Shown here piece after piece: positions 11,618-22,917 of a stretch of DNA of 64,000 nucleotides (positions are counted from its first letter, which is position 1; each line of letters opens with the position of its first letter). This DNA comes from Tigriopus japonicus. Taxonomy: Eukaryota; Arthropoda; Copepoda; Harpacticoida; Harpacticidae. The stretch spans positions 4,080,390-4,144,389 of the forward strand of contig CM021321.1 of the NCBI GenBank assembly GCA_010645155.1, in the 5' to 3' direction. Below the pieces are notes generated by a model. The model did not search any database. It was not told the origin of the DNA and was given only the letters and a program-made list of their open reading frames with translations. The position numbers and the translations under genes were made by a program.

Positions 11618-14600
11618 TCACGACTCTTCGATCCCGTCATAGACGAACACAAAGTCCTCCGTGATCTCGTTGGTCGATTCCTCCATGTTGTCCGGAAGCA
11701 TTTCAGTCTCCAATAAAAGAGATCGATCATCAATTAGATCCTTGGCACGCCCTTCTTCGATCCCAAACATTGGATATGGAGTTTGAGATTGGACAAACAT
11801 TTGTTTGGTGGACGCACACCAGTTCTCAAAGATTTCTCGGGTCTCACAGTAAAAAGCAAAGCAACATGATGGATCCATTTTGTGAATATTAATCTTTCGC
11901 GGAGTTTTGCAATGATAGGAATCCGGATCAAACGAACGATGAAACACATTGACACTATCTTGGACCAAATGAGGATCCAAATTGATCAGATTGTCCTCTT
12001 GAAGACCAACAAAGTACAACGAATGCTTAGGACGACCCCCGATGATACCCATACAGTTTTCCGAGGTCAAAAAAGTCTTCAAACTAGCCACATAGGTGGG
12101 ATTAATCTTGTCTGTTCCAATTCGCACAGGAATCAAGATTAATACAGGATTCCAATCATGATCTTCGGGGGACCATTTCTGGACTGATTCTTCCGCAACA
12201 ACCTTTTTGGATGGCTTGGACGACTCGTTGGTTTTTATAGTTGGAGAAGGACCTTCCATGACCCATTGACTGCCTTCAAAGGACACATCTTGATCCAAAG
12301 CATAGTGCTCAGTTCCATCACTGAGCAGTTGAAAGTCTTTAGCTTCAATCACATCACTGTTACGATTTTGGGGTACATCTGAGAAATAAGGAACCCCATC
12401 CACGACCCCACAACAAATCTGACTTTGGGCGTTCTCACTTTTGGCTTCGGACACGGATAAACCCGCATATTCTAATGGATGCTCGATAATAGAAAACTCT
12501 TCGAGTGCGTCACATTTGCTTTGAGCTTCTTGAGTGAAACTATACCGATTTTGGGCCCGTCGTTCGCACAATTCTCTGACATCATCTTTAAAAACCGTGC
12601 AATCCGTGGCAACATAGATGGTGATGTCCAATAGGAGTGGGTGTGAACTCTGATGAACCGCCTCTTGAAGCAAATAAGCTGTGGTGGCGGGTCCGAACCA
12701 ATCGCCAGGTTCTCTTTTAAAATTCTTTTGAGCCAGGGCCATCAAATGATGGATGGAAACCGGTGCAGTTGAAACTTGCGGCGTGTCTCCAAAAAGCCGA
12801 ATCAAAGCCTTATGCATGGCCTCTTTCTGCAAAGTAATCAAACCCTTGAGTCTCCGAGTAATAAGTACAATTAAAATTGTCGCCAAGGTAATATGTGACG
12901 TCTAATCAGATAGGACAATTTCGTGGCTTGTCCGCTTCACCGCTTGACCCCATGATCAAACTAATTTGAGTTCGGGTCGATTTAAATTCTAAGCAATGAT
13001 TGGCTGGAGCATAGGTAAAAGCGGTAAAGTGGATAAGCTACGAAAATGTCACCTATGCGTAGTGGTTATTGGCACTTGGTGAGAGAAAAGTCCCAGGTTT
13101 TATTCTCCCCTAACTTTTTCCAAAGAAACTTCAGGACGCTTATCACTCCCCCACGGAAACAAGTTGATAAAACATCTCTCAGAGATCCTGGATGGTGAAA
13201 TGGCTAGCTCTACTATCTGGTGGGGAGATTCAAACCTCAAACACCAGCACAATACCCCTAAAACAAAATATATCTTCCATATTTGGATCGCACAAAACTC
13301 CTTGTATCGCAACCTCTCTGAATCTTGGTAAGACGTCATGAAACCTCAGCTGCCATGCAGCTGTTGCTCAAAGGATGCTATATCCAAAGTTATTTCTTTT
13401 CAATCACTTACTTCGGCTTCAATCCCGGTGAGAGGTGGAAGTGGATGGCTTTGACCTCTCTGTTGAGATGAGGTTGGTCTGATGCGCCAATGACGACCCA
13501 GATGCTTTAGGAGAAGAGTGTTTGCCAGTAGCATCTGTCCACTTCTCAACATACAACCCCAACCACAATCCGAGGTGACATCGGAGCCGGGAAAGGATTC
13601 AAAGTTTCGACGGTATGTCATCCAGATCCGGGTTTCAAAATCCAAGTGAAAAGCTTCGATACAACGTCGTCTGGCCTTTTCCACCTAGAAATTCAAGGAA
13701 CCTTAAATGAACACTGCATAAATATGAAAATGTCTTGTGATGGTTTGGGATTATTCATAAATACAGGAGGTCAGAAACTGAAACGTTTTATAAGGAACAT
13801 AAAATATGAGGTGGCCTGTTCACTTGAATGAATAATGATTCCAGACAAGGTGCTACAGAGGCTCTTCAACACCATTTTGTAGCAGTCGACTATTTTTGAC
13901 AAATTAAGCGTGGACGAGTGGGGAAATCGTCGGGTTTTTGGTGGATATCAACCAAAAAATGGAGGTTTAGGACCTCGGATGAAGATTGGAAGTTGAAAAA
14001 ATTGAGTCTTTTTGGCATCTAAGCTTTCAGTTTTGGTTGCTCTGCTTTTCCACTTGATTTTTCGACTCTTCAAACCTACAATTCTAGGTACAGAAAAGTC
14101 ACTCTACATCAGAGGGAATTACTATGGAAGCATTTCATTAGCTCGACAGTGCCAAAGTGACTTGTTTCATCATGGATTGTTCTTGTTTGAGGAAAACATT
14201 GAATTGGCAAATCCGCCAATCTGAAATCGCATATTCCGATTTTGAATCAGGCAACTAAATGGTTCCAACGTCAAATCTTATGTTTGTTTCAGAGTTTCAC
14301 TTCTCCTCGACCTCTATTCAACCCAAGTGTTTGGTAAAACAAATTACAATGAAAGTGAGGTTTAATCACGAGTTATAGATGATAAAGTTTGCTGTTCCGG
14401 GTTTTCAATTGGAACACCATGGAAACTCATTCATTTTGAGTCTCCCTATATTCAGAATTTTAAATAGCGGAACTGATTATTCCAAACTCGAATCAAAGTG
14501 CTATTTGAACTATGGCTTTTTCATGAAAACTCATTTCTTAAACGGGCCAAGGTAAAACCGATCCTCGAGTTAATTGAGACAAAAACTCGACCAATCTCTT

Positions 14601-14996
14601 CCTTAGTATCGATTTGTGTCCGCTTTGAAGCGGTTCTTTGTTGGTGTTTACCTGCGCTGATTCGACATTTTCATACGATCCCGAAGACGCCAAATGTCCT
14701 CTCTGATACTTGACACCCAAGAGATGAACCGGGGATCCGCCATTGAATTCGGATTTGCCCGCTTCATTGGTCAATTGAAAGATGGTCTTGCCGTATTTCA
14801 TGGCATGCCACAAGGACACCATTTTGCGTCGCATATCGGGGCCACCCGACTGGACTGGGGGCGTTTCCTGAGGATAGGGCTGGGCCAACGAACCATTGGC
14901 GATGGTGGGCGGGGCCGAGGTCACATCGGATCCTAAGCCCAAATGACGTTTGAAAGCGTTCATCACGCCCGAAATGTAAGAAGAATGATCATCCAA
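11618..14996 (-). CDS. ATG4: Autophagy cysteine protease ATG4
   Basis: Three phase-0 exons (14996-14652, 13684-13412, 12826-11618) give 608 residues. ATG4 cuts pro-Atg8/LC3 and removes it from lipid. [10 protein letters not shown] precedes the catalytic motif [14 protein letters not shown] (nucleophile near Cys159). [15 protein letters not shown] and NLDPH (Asp490, His492) supply the rest of the triad. The protein is longer than vertebrate ATG4A/B because of a polar insert at about residues 290-430 between the two catalytic halves; the overall shape is closer to ATG4C/D. The C-terminus carries TEDFVFV, an acidic F-x-x-V sequence that fits an LC3-interacting motif. The first Met sits just after a possible acceptor (15003), so a non-coding upstream exon is likely. 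Confidence 0.93.
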
Positions 14997-15064
14997 TCTG
15001 AATGAGCGTCAGGGTTGCCAGGTTTTGGTTGGCAAATGTTGGCAGGTAACGGGGTCCTCTAAGC

Positions 15065-15314
15065 CAAGAACCACTGAATTTCTCTGGACTTGGAGGCTAA
15101 CTAAAAGAATCTTGATTTCCAGTAGGAACAAAGCAATTACGTTCTTCGGCAAATGAGACATTGCTTATGTTGAGTAGAATACGCATTTCAATTTTCAGCT
15201 TAATCGAATGCCAGAGTCAAAAGTTATACTCTGAGTTCAGTGCAAATCTCAACGAGAATGAATGAATCATTATTCTCATAATTAGCCTCCTACTCCAGAA
15301 TTCAGTGCTTCTTG
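15065..15314. mobile_element. 250-bp MITE with 7-bp target duplication
   Basis: The ends are CAAGAACCACTGAATT and, inward from the right, CAAGAAGCACTGAATT. TCTAAGC (15058-15064 and 15315-15321) is duplicated perfectly at both sides. A large part of the interior matches the right arm of the 53252-54356 palindrome. It lies about 70 bp upstream of the ATG4 start codon. Confidence 0.85.
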
Positions 15315-15321
15315 TCTAAGC

Positions 15322-16032
15322 ATAATCATTTGTGACACAAAATTTCTGCTCTGCTGTGCCCAAGACGTGCATAAGTTCGAAAACGGGTCAAAAATTTGGG
15401 TAAAATTTTTGTGATTTTTATTAGCTATGCAACCTCCCGATCTTTTGCATTGTGATTCTAGTTTATAAAACCTATGGAAAGGTAAAAGATGATGTTTTTG
15501 TCAAGTGAAGCTCTACGCTAGGTGGGTATTTCAGTGCATAGCATGCACCCTCAAGATCGCAATCAAAATTTTCAACTCAAAATTAGTCTCAGCATTTATT
15601 TTTCCATAAGCACACCCACAATGACGGGATTGAAGTCAAAGCATTTTTTTTTTAAATTTTCACTTTAAAAATGTGAGGGGTTAGTCTTCAGGTTTTTAAG
15701 GTCAATAATTTGTCTTTGCTTTAACGCGATTAGTGTCACAATCGCCTGATTTGTTTTTGACTTGCATCGCCAAGTGCAATTTCATCACCACAACATTTTT
15801 AATCTGGCGATTGAAACCCCAAAGTTGGCAACCCTGGCAAGACTGTTTTCGTCTGTTAGACAGAACAACAACGTTTTGAGCAGGGGTTCTAAAAGCCTTG
15901 CCCAGCTCCAAGAGAGCAACGCCAGTCGGACTTCGGAGCCGGAAAGTTCACAAACCCCTAGATTTACATTTATATGGCAATCAAACATAGCAAATTAGCC
16001 ATGTCAAAACTTCATCGGTAAATACTGTTTTT
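15322..16032. other. Gene-free stretch before the LTR element
   Basis: I see no supported gene or element end between the MITE and the LTR retrotransposon. Confidence 0.4.
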
Positions 16033-16037
16033 ATTCC

Positions 16038-16291
16038 TGAGACATTTCATTAGATCTTTCTGGTCACCACAGGTCACCATTGCTCGGCCACGGTTTTCTT
16101 CATAGAAAACACGAGTTGGAGCGTCACTTCGAAGAGAGCTGGAACGTCGAACGGACTGACGGGGTACGACATCGTATAATACTATATCATTTAAATGTTC
16201 ATTTTCCATACATTTGTTTAATGTACTGTTATAAGAAATATATATATATTTTATAGGTCTACCAACCTCAACTGATGGTCCATACATTTCA
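16038..16291 (+). repeat. 5' LTR
   Basis: It runs from TGAGACATTTC to CATACATTTCA (TG...CA ends). An AT run (ATATATATATTTTATA) near the 3' third could serve as a TATA element. Confidence 0.95.
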
Positions 16292-16292
16292 T

Positions 16293-16303
16293 TGGCGACG
16301 AGG
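16293..16303 (+). other. tRNA primer-binding site (probably tRNA-Ser)
   Basis: TGGCGACGAGG begins two bases after the 5' LTR. It is complementary to a CCA-ended tRNA whose acceptor stem starts GACGAGG-like, which from memory fits tRNA-Ser. Confidence 0.6.
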
Positions 16304-16342
16304 ATTTAGAACCCCAACCATTATCCCTCGAGAGACCCCGTC

Positions 16343-19300
16343 ATGTCCCGCAACCAACACCAAATGCCACCAACCTTCAACCACCTCGACCATTCCGACG
16401 GGGAGCGGATGGAGGCATTCCACTTTTGGACGCAACGATTCGAGGCATTTTCCGAGGGTTACTACAACCATAAGACGCGCCCGAGCGCTGAAGACGAGGA
16501 GGCCAACTTGGATTGGAAAAGACTGCTTCGACTGGCCTTGGACAACCCGACGGCAAAGTTGGTCGATAGCCATTTTCCCGACTTCCGGGAGAGCAAGGAC
16601 ACCTATTGTGAGATTATGAAATTCCTCGGGGATCGTTTTCAAGACCAATCCTCAGACTACCAGTCCTTCAACCTACTCCTGGACACGTACCAGAAGAATG
16701 GAGAGTCCTTCTCTGACTTTCTTGACCGAGTAACGAACCTCGCATCCCGTAGTGGATTCCCTAATCGCGAAGCCAAAGATTTTGTGGCAAGGCATCAGGC
16801 GCTTCGTGGGACAACGTCTCAGACTATCAGGGCTAACGCCCTCCAACACAAATGGACGATCCAGGAGCTCCGAGTCCGTGCCAAAGAAGTTGAAACATCC
16901 CTCTCCGCTGCGGGCCACCAAAGCTCGCGACCTCGGGCCGCATTTCAGTCTCAAGTCGACTACAATACGGCTCCCTCAGAGGAGGAAGATTCAAACCCGG
17001 TCATGGTACATCGAATAAGTGGGCCATATTCAAAGCAAACCAGACTACGAGGAGCATCCAACCAATATCCACAAAGGAGCCGTCCGGATTGCGGATACTG
17101 CGGGAAGCCGCACCCACCAGGAAGACAACATTGCTCTGCCGCACAAACCACGTGCACCAAGTGTTCCAAACGGGGACATTTTAGCTCTGTATGCCGGTCA
17201 AGCCAGTGGCGTGGGGACCTTTCCCGGGCCACGAACTCGTCTCACCAAGTGGCAAACCATGAGGTAAAGAAGGCGGACGATTCCGCGGCAGTTTTCTACA
17301 ATATACTGGCAATCCAAAACTCTCGTAACAATTGCGGAGCGCCCCCCGCTATGGCTGCTTTCATCCGTATAGGCTCTTCAACCTTTCAAGCCATTGTCGA
17401 TACGGGAGCGCAAGCCAATGTGCTTCCTTTACGTCTTATTGGTCAGGAGGAGCGAGACCAAATAGAAGCCACTACCATCACGGTCCGACCCTTTGGAAGC
17501 ATCGAAATCCAGCCCAAGGGGAACCTGCGCATAGACACGACCTGGCAAAATTCAACCTTGATGGCCAATTGGATTATCATTGATGATGCAGGACTGGCTC
17601 GACCAATTGATCCAATTATATCTTGCTCCCTCTCTCAAGCACTGGGACTAGCTACCCTCCACAACGATTTAGTTCCTTACAACCCTTTATTTTACACGCA
17701 GACAATTAATAAAGGACAAGATCTGAACCAGTACCATGCGCCACAACAAACTCAATTGAAGCAAGAAAGAAAGACTTGCGTCCCGGAGATAAGCTCGGAG
17801 ACGTCTGTGTACATGAACATGCCCAAGTTTCGGGGATGCTTTGAAGGGCTGGGATGCCTTTTAGATTATCAGGTGAAACTGCATCTCAAACCAGGGGCAA
17901 AGCCTCATGTCTCGCCACCACGCCCCCAACCATTCTATCTGCAAGGCCAAATTGATGCAGCCATTGCTGAGATGCTCGCAAATGGTGTCATCGAGTTTCA
18001 TCATGGTCCCACAGACTGGGTTTCCAACCTGGCCGTGGCTTTCAAAGAGGGGGGGACAATCCGAATTACGGTCGATTTACGGGGACTGAACTCAGAGCTA
18101 CAAGATACTAGAGTGCCCATCCCCACCCCAGAAAGCATCAAGGCGAAATTGGCTGGATGTCGTTTCTTCTCAAAATTGGATTTCACACAATCTTTTCACC
18201 AACTCCAACTCCATCCAAGCTCCAGAAATCTCACGGTTTTTCGTTCAGGGGGAAAACTCTACCGCTACAGACGGGTATCCATGGGATTGAAACCCGCATC
18301 CGGAGAGTTAGCGCAAGCATGTCGGAACACTTTTGGTCACCTTGAACACGTTCATACCATACACGATGACGTCATAATCGCAGCTCCGACCAAGAAACAA
18401 CATGACATTGCAGTAGTGAAATTCTTGGAGGTGGTCCGGAAGTGCGGAATGACTCTCAACCCCGCTAAATGCACCATAGGCGCTAAAGAAATCACATTTT
18501 GGGGTGTTCGAATCTCAGAGTGGGGCGTTTCACCGGACCGTGAAAGGGTGCGAGCTTTGAGGGAAGCGCGACCACCCAAGACTAAGCAAGATTTGGTGTC
18601 GTTTTTGTGCATGGCCCGTTCCCATCAAGATTTTATTCCATCAATTGCGGGCCTCACGCCAAACCTGCGAGCCCTGACCAAAAAATTCGTCCAATTCAAG
18701 TGGAAAAGTGAACATCAGCGGGAATTCGAGGCACTGAAACATGCATTGACTGAGGACATCTACCTGGCTTTTTTTAATATGGATCTGAGGACTCATATTA
18801 TCGTCGACGCGCATAGGGATGGCCTTGGAGCAATATTGGCCCAAGGGGAAACCGTTCAAAGTGCAAAGCCCGTGGCCATGGCCTCAAGGTCAACGTCTCC
18901 CACAGAAAAGAGATATCCACAATTAGATTTGGAAGCCCTTGCGGTAGACTTTGGCCTCAGACGTTTTCGGCCATACCTTTTAGGCAATCCCAATGTCATA
19001 GTACACACCGATCACAAACCTCTTACGTCAGTGCTACGAGAGAGTCGGCTGGGCTCAATCAGGACCGATCGTATCAAGCTACGGCACCAAGACATCCAAT
19101 ACCAGATCCAACATCTGAGGGGAGCGGACAACCCGGCCGACTTCCTTTCTCGCAACCCAACCCCTTGGAATCAGCTCAGTGAAGCCATCAAATCAGAGGC
19201 AGATGAGTGTGAGAAACTTCTATACATTATTCACTCACAGGACATTCTGCCCAGCATTAGACCTGAGGAGCTCACGAGAGCGTCAGATCAGTGCACAGAC

Positions 19301-20749
19301 ATCACCGCCCTCAGAGATCACGTGTGGAAGGGAACACAACCAAAAAAATGGACCACCCTCCGCCCGTACAAGGCCGTGTTTGGAGAGCTAACAGTGTCGG
19401 CCCTTGGGAATCTTCTTAGGGGAGAACGCCTAGTAGTACCTACTGCCCTCCGTAGGGAAGTTGTTGCCCGAGCCCATGGGTCCGCCCATTTGGGTGTTGT
19501 GTCCCTCAAACGGCGTCTCCGAGCTGGATTCTGGTTTCCAGGCATGGATAAGATGGCAGAAGAGCACGTTGCAGGGTGTGAGCAGTGTCAGCTCTTTGTT
19601 CCCGAGGGGGTCAAAACCGTTCCGAAGGCACACCGGGTGCCACCTTACCCATGGCATACCGTATCAGTGGATCTTTTTGGTCCCACCCCCAAAGGAAAAC
19701 ATGTCGTCGTTTGCCGTTGCCTCAGCTCTCGATATCCAGCAGCTACATTTGTGCCCCAGCCCTCTGGTGGACATACAATCAAAGCTCTCCAAGCCATCTT
19801 TGCGCAATTGGGTGTTCCAAGAATCCTTCAAACGGATAATGCAGCAATTTTCCATTCAGGTGAATTTCAGCAATTTGCACATAATAATGACATTGAGCAC
19901 ATCTTTTCCCCTCCTTATCACCCCCGCTCAAACCCGGCGGAATGTACAATGAAGCTTATTGGGAAGGCTATAAAGATGTCGGATCAAACGGTGCTGGGTA
20001 TGGAGAGGGCCATTTCTGGAGCATTGGAAGACTATCGCTGCACCCCCCACCCTGCTACTGGGCTGACCCCGTTGGAGATGATGCGAGATAGAAAGACTAT
20101 GGGGAAGATTGCGGCTGCTACTCGCAGAGACTGGGCCTCCAAACTCCACCGGGCCTCCAAGTACAACCAGCCAGCCAAGAATATGCGACTTCACCAAGGC
20201 CAAATTGTCCGTGTCAAGGAACTTCCAAGATCGTCTAAGTTTTCTCCTCTGTTTTCAGTGGACAAGGCAGTTGTAGAGCGCCGTATTCACGGTGATACTT
20301 ATCGTCTCTGCTACCCACGGACCGGGAAAATCGTAGACAGGCACCGGGACCATCTCAAGCCCATACCCGCACCCAGCACGCGCATCACTGATCACAAGGT
20401 GACAGAGCAACAAAGGACTGACCCAATCATCATCATACAGCCACCAAGCCGTGAAATTCAGTGTGAGACTCGACAACCACAAGTGACAGAACCCGCGGGG
20501 GTCTTGGACGATCCTTATGAAAGTGCCGAGGAAGGACTGGCAGAAGGTTGGCCTTGGGACGATGGGCTAGAAGACGAGGATGATGGTGCATTTCATACGG
20601 CACCGGGCCCACTGACCAAGGAGCTTCAAGCCTTAAGACATCTTCTTCCCAAAGATGAGAACGGGCAGCCGAGCTTCCGGACCTTTCCGCCCCACAGGCC
20701 ACACACGCGGTCCATGGGCCCACCCGAGCAGGAAGAAGCCAGCGAGTAA
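16343..20749 (+). CDS. Gag-Pol polyprotein of the LTR retrotransposon
   Basis: A single frame of 1468 codons with gag and pol fused, no frameshift. In order: a gag domain; two zinc knuckles (CGYCGKPHPPGRQHC and CTKCSKRGHFSSVC, about residues 247-285); an aspartic protease (AIVDTGAQANVLP, about 350); reverse transcriptase (about 530-700); RNase H (VDAHRDGLGAIL, about 820); and an integrase with an HHCC finger and catalytic Asp1110, Asp1165 and Glu1200. The catalytic RT box reads IHDD rather than Tyr-x-Asp-Asp, a variant found in some K02A2.6-like elements. GC content and codon use are clearly higher than in flanking DNA. ATG lies 51 bases after the 5' LTR. Confidence 0.96.
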   Translation: MSRNQHQMPPTFNHLDHSDGERMEAFHFWTQRFEAFSEGYYNHKTRPSAEDEEANLDWKRLLRLALDNPTAKLVDSHFPDFRESKDTYCEIMKFLGDRFQDQSSDYQSFNLLLDTYQKNGESFSDFLDRVTNLASRSGFPNREAKDFVARHQALRGTTSQTIRANALQHKWTIQELRVRAKEVETSLSAAGHQSSRPRAAFQSQVDYNTAPSEEEDSNPVMVHRISGPYSKQTRLRGASNQYPQRSRPDCGYCGKPHPPGRQHCSAAQTTCTKCSKRGHFSSVCRSSQWRGDLSRATNSSHQVANHEVKKADDSAAVFYNILAIQNSRNNCGAPPAMAAFIRIGSSTFQAIVDTGAQANVLPLRLIGQEERDQIEATTITVRPFGSIEIQPKGNLRIDTTWQNSTLMANWIIIDDAGLARPIDPIISCSLSQALGLATLHNDLVPYNPLFYTQTINKGQDLNQYHAPQQTQLKQERKTCVPEISSETSVYMNMPKFRGCFEGLGCLLDYQVKLHLKPGAKPHVSPPRPQPFYLQGQIDAAIAEMLANGVIEFHHGPTDWVSNLAVAFKEGGTIRITVDLRGLNSELQDTRVPIPTPESIKAKLAGCRFFSKLDFTQSFHQLQLHPSSRNLTVFRSGGKLYRYRRVSMGLKPASGELAQACRNTFGHLEHVHTIHDDVIIAAPTKKQHDIAVVKFLEVVRKCGMTLNPAKCTIGAKEITFWGVRISEWGVSPDRERVRALREARPPKTKQDLVSFLCMARSHQDFIPSIAGLTPNLRALTKKFVQFKWKSEHQREFEALKHALTEDIYLAFFNMDLRTHIIVDAHRDGLGAILAQGETVQSAKPVAMASRSTSPTEKRYPQLDLEALAVDFGLRRFRPYLLGNPNVIVHTDHKPLTSVLRESRLGSIRTDRIKLRHQDIQYQIQHLRGADNPADFLSRNPTPWNQLSEAIKSEADECEKLLYIIHSQDILPSIRPEELTRASDQCTDITALRDHVWKGTQPKKWTTLRPYKAVFGELTVSALGNLLRGERLVVPTALRREVVARAHGSAHLGVVSLKRRLRAGFWFPGMDKMAEEHVAGCEQCQLFVPEGVKTVPKAHRVPPYPWHTVSVDLFGPTPKGKHVVVCRCLSSRYPAATFVPQPSGGHTIKALQAIFAQLGVPRILQTDNAAIFHSGEFQQFAHNNDIEHIFSPPYHPRSNPAECTMKLIGKAIKMSDQTVLGMERAISGALEDYRCTPHPATGLTPLEMMRDRKTMGKIAAATRRDWASKLHRASKYNQPAKNMRLHQGQIVRVKELPRSSKFSPLFSVDKAVVERRIHGDTYRLCYPRTGKIVDRHRDHLKPIPAPSTRITDHKVTEQQRTDPIIIIQPPSREIQCETRQPQVTEPAGVLDDPYESAEEGLAEGWPWDDGLEDEDDGAFHTAPGPLTKELQALRHLLPKDENGQPSFRTFPPHRPHTRSMGPPEQEEASE

Positions 20750-20762
20750 AGTTCGGGAATCA

Positions 20763-21016
20763 TGAGACATTTCATTAGATCTTTCTGGTCACCACAGGTC
20801 ACCATTGCTCGGCCACGGTTTTCTTCATAGAAAACACGAGTTGGAGCGTCACTTCGAAGAGAGCTGGAACGTCGAACGGACTGACGGGGTACGACATCGT
20901 ATAATACTATATCATTTAAATGTTCATTTTCCATACATTTGTTTAATGTACTGTTATAAGAAATATATATATATTTTATAGGTCTACCAACCTCAACTGA
21001 TGGTCCATACATTTCA
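20763..21016 (+). repeat. 3' LTR
   Basis: Same length (254 bp) and, by eye, same sequence as the 5' LTR. The polypurine tract before it is weak (AAAGTTCGGGAATCA). Confidence 0.95.
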
Positions 21017-21410
21017 ATTCCTTCTACTATGATCTTTTGATAACTATTAATCAGCACAATAACGTGTCCAGAAGGCAATTTTCTGTTTGATTTTTGATCT
21101 ATTTTCAAAATAAGCTTTTGATCAAAAATCTAATTTTGGGAAAATTTTGGGTGGTTCTTCTAAAAAACTCTCTAAATAGCCCCTGATGGACGGAATTGCT
21201 GAAAGGGACCTTTTTCTCACACTTAAGAATCTTAACTAGTAGAAAAATCATTTGTAGCTAATCTTAAAAGAAACTTGTCATTCCTTACGCATCAGTTTTT
21301 GTGGCTTTGATTTTGGTTATGCCTTTTTTCAGCGGAAAACTTCAGTTTCAGTGAAAATCTCTACTGACAATTGAGGAAAATGAAAAATGTCTAAAGAAAT
21401 GTGTTCTAAG

Positions 21411-21694
21411 TAGAGGGCTAACAGAGAAATGTGTACTCCAGTTCAGCAAGTGGAGATTTGTTTTGAGCATGCTTCACTAGTGTTGTAGGAAGGGTGCCAA
21501 GTGCTTAAATTCATCATGCATTGCTCTTGTTCAACCAAAAAAGTTGAATGAGCAATTTCATTACTGTCTTCCTGAAAACACAAGTTCTGGTTTTGAATCA
21601 TGTAATTTAGCATGTTCAATGTCAAATCCAAGTTCAATGCAGGCTTGGTGACTCTTGGATATTTTCGGAGTGTCATTTCTCTGTTAGCCCTCTA
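21411..21694. mobile_element. 284-bp hAT-like MITE
   Basis: Perfect 21-bp inverted ends starting TAGAGGGCTAACAGAGAAAT. Flanks GTTCTAAG and GTTCCAAC agree at 6 of 8 positions, fitting an aged 8-bp duplication. No coding potential. Confidence 0.78.
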
Positions 21695-21970
21695 GTTCCA
21701 ACTCTCTTGACTTAAATGGGTTGGGCTTCCATTTGAAAATTTAAGGAAATCTACTCACAGATGTGCCTTTAAATTTTGTGAGTCTTTAACATTTCTTAAA
21801 TTGCCAAGATAGTATGAAACCAAGAGCAATATGTTAAAAAATGCTTCACAAGTTTACAAAAAAATGACAATGTACCAACAGAATCATTTCATGATTTAAG
21901 ATCCATTTCTTTAGATGGTTTAAAGCAGTAGGTTTTTTTTGGAGAAGTGAGAATCAACCCAAGTAATTGT

Positions 21971-22428
21971 CAGACCTGTTTCATCATCTTATCTAGATAA
22001 AAGATAAAAGATAGTTTATCTTTGATCTTTATCTAGATACTTTTTCGGGAAAGTATCTTTAAGTATCATTATTTAGATATTTGTTTCGGCAAACTATCTT
22101 GAAATATCTTTATCTAGATACTTTTTTGGAAACCTATCTTAAACTCTCAACATGTATAATGCATCCACTTTCAATGTGCATAATGCACAAATAATTTTAC
22201 ATTGATGAAAATTCTCGGAAGAGAAAAATTCGTGCCAATTTGACATTATGCATTATGAAGAGAAAGATCTAGAAGTATCATATATAGATACGTTTTGTGA
22301 AAAGTATCTTGAGGTATCTTTATCTAGATACATTTTTTGAGAAGTATCTTAATCTATCTTTATCTAGATACTGTGCGGAAAATACTATATTATCTAGATA
22401 CTTTTTCAAAGTATCTTGAGCAGGTTTG
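21971..22428. mobile_element. 458-bp hAT-like MITE with TATCTAGATA repeats
   Basis: The ends are CAGACCTGTTTCA and, inward from the right, CAAACCTGCTCA. GTAATTGT is perfectly duplicated at 21963-21970 and 22429-22436. Both halves are filled with TATCTTTATCTAGATAC-type units, probably transposase-binding repeats. No open frame of note. Confidence 0.85.
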
Positions 22429-22917
22429 GTAATTGTAAACTATTTTAATTGTTAAAAAATGTCTAATAGCCAAAGAAACATGGCAATTAAACTTGATTCG
22501 ATAACTCTATGTAAGGCCATGAACCACTCTATCAAAGACAAATCTAAAATAAATAAGTGAAATAAAAACTTAAAAAATACACCTTGGGTCTGATCATTGT
22601 TTTAAGGTGGGAGGATTTTGGCCGCCAAAATATCGTTCCGTCAAATCTTTATTTCTCAATAATTGGACCCTAACATTATTTTGATGGTAATCCTTTTTGA
22701 GTCATACTTGGAAAGCCCCCAAAAAGAACAGCTCTGACAAATTTCAGCATCAAACAAGCCAGGCAAATTTCTCCCTCCAACATCCTCCAAAAATTTTCCA
22801 CCAAGAGTAACTGATAATATCAGTGTAGCCAAACGTTTTCATTTATTATTTTCAGTCACCTTTCAATATTGGTAGCATGTTTTTAAGCTGATTTTTTATT
22901 TCCTCCTGGGTCCTATG

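Larger units (their letters stand above)
16038..21016 (+). mobile_element. Complete Ty3/Gypsy LTR retrotransposon, Mag-like
   Basis: The element is 4979 bp with 254-bp LTRs that I could not tell apart, flanked by the 5-bp duplication ATTCC (16033-16037 and 21017-21021). It carries one uninterrupted gag-pol frame. The primer site TGGCGACGAGG just after the 5' LTR fits a serine tRNA 3' end, as in Mag-type elements. Identical LTRs, a perfect duplication and an open frame all indicate a recent insertion that may still be mobile. Confidence 0.97.

Noticed and set aside
11375..12142. Small frames overlapping ATG4 exon 3 on both strands
   Set aside because: They are shadows of the verified ATG4 reading frame.
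16012..16287. Identical minus-strand frames in both LTRs (also 20626-21108)
   Set aside because: They are antisense to the LTRs; duplication explains the identity.
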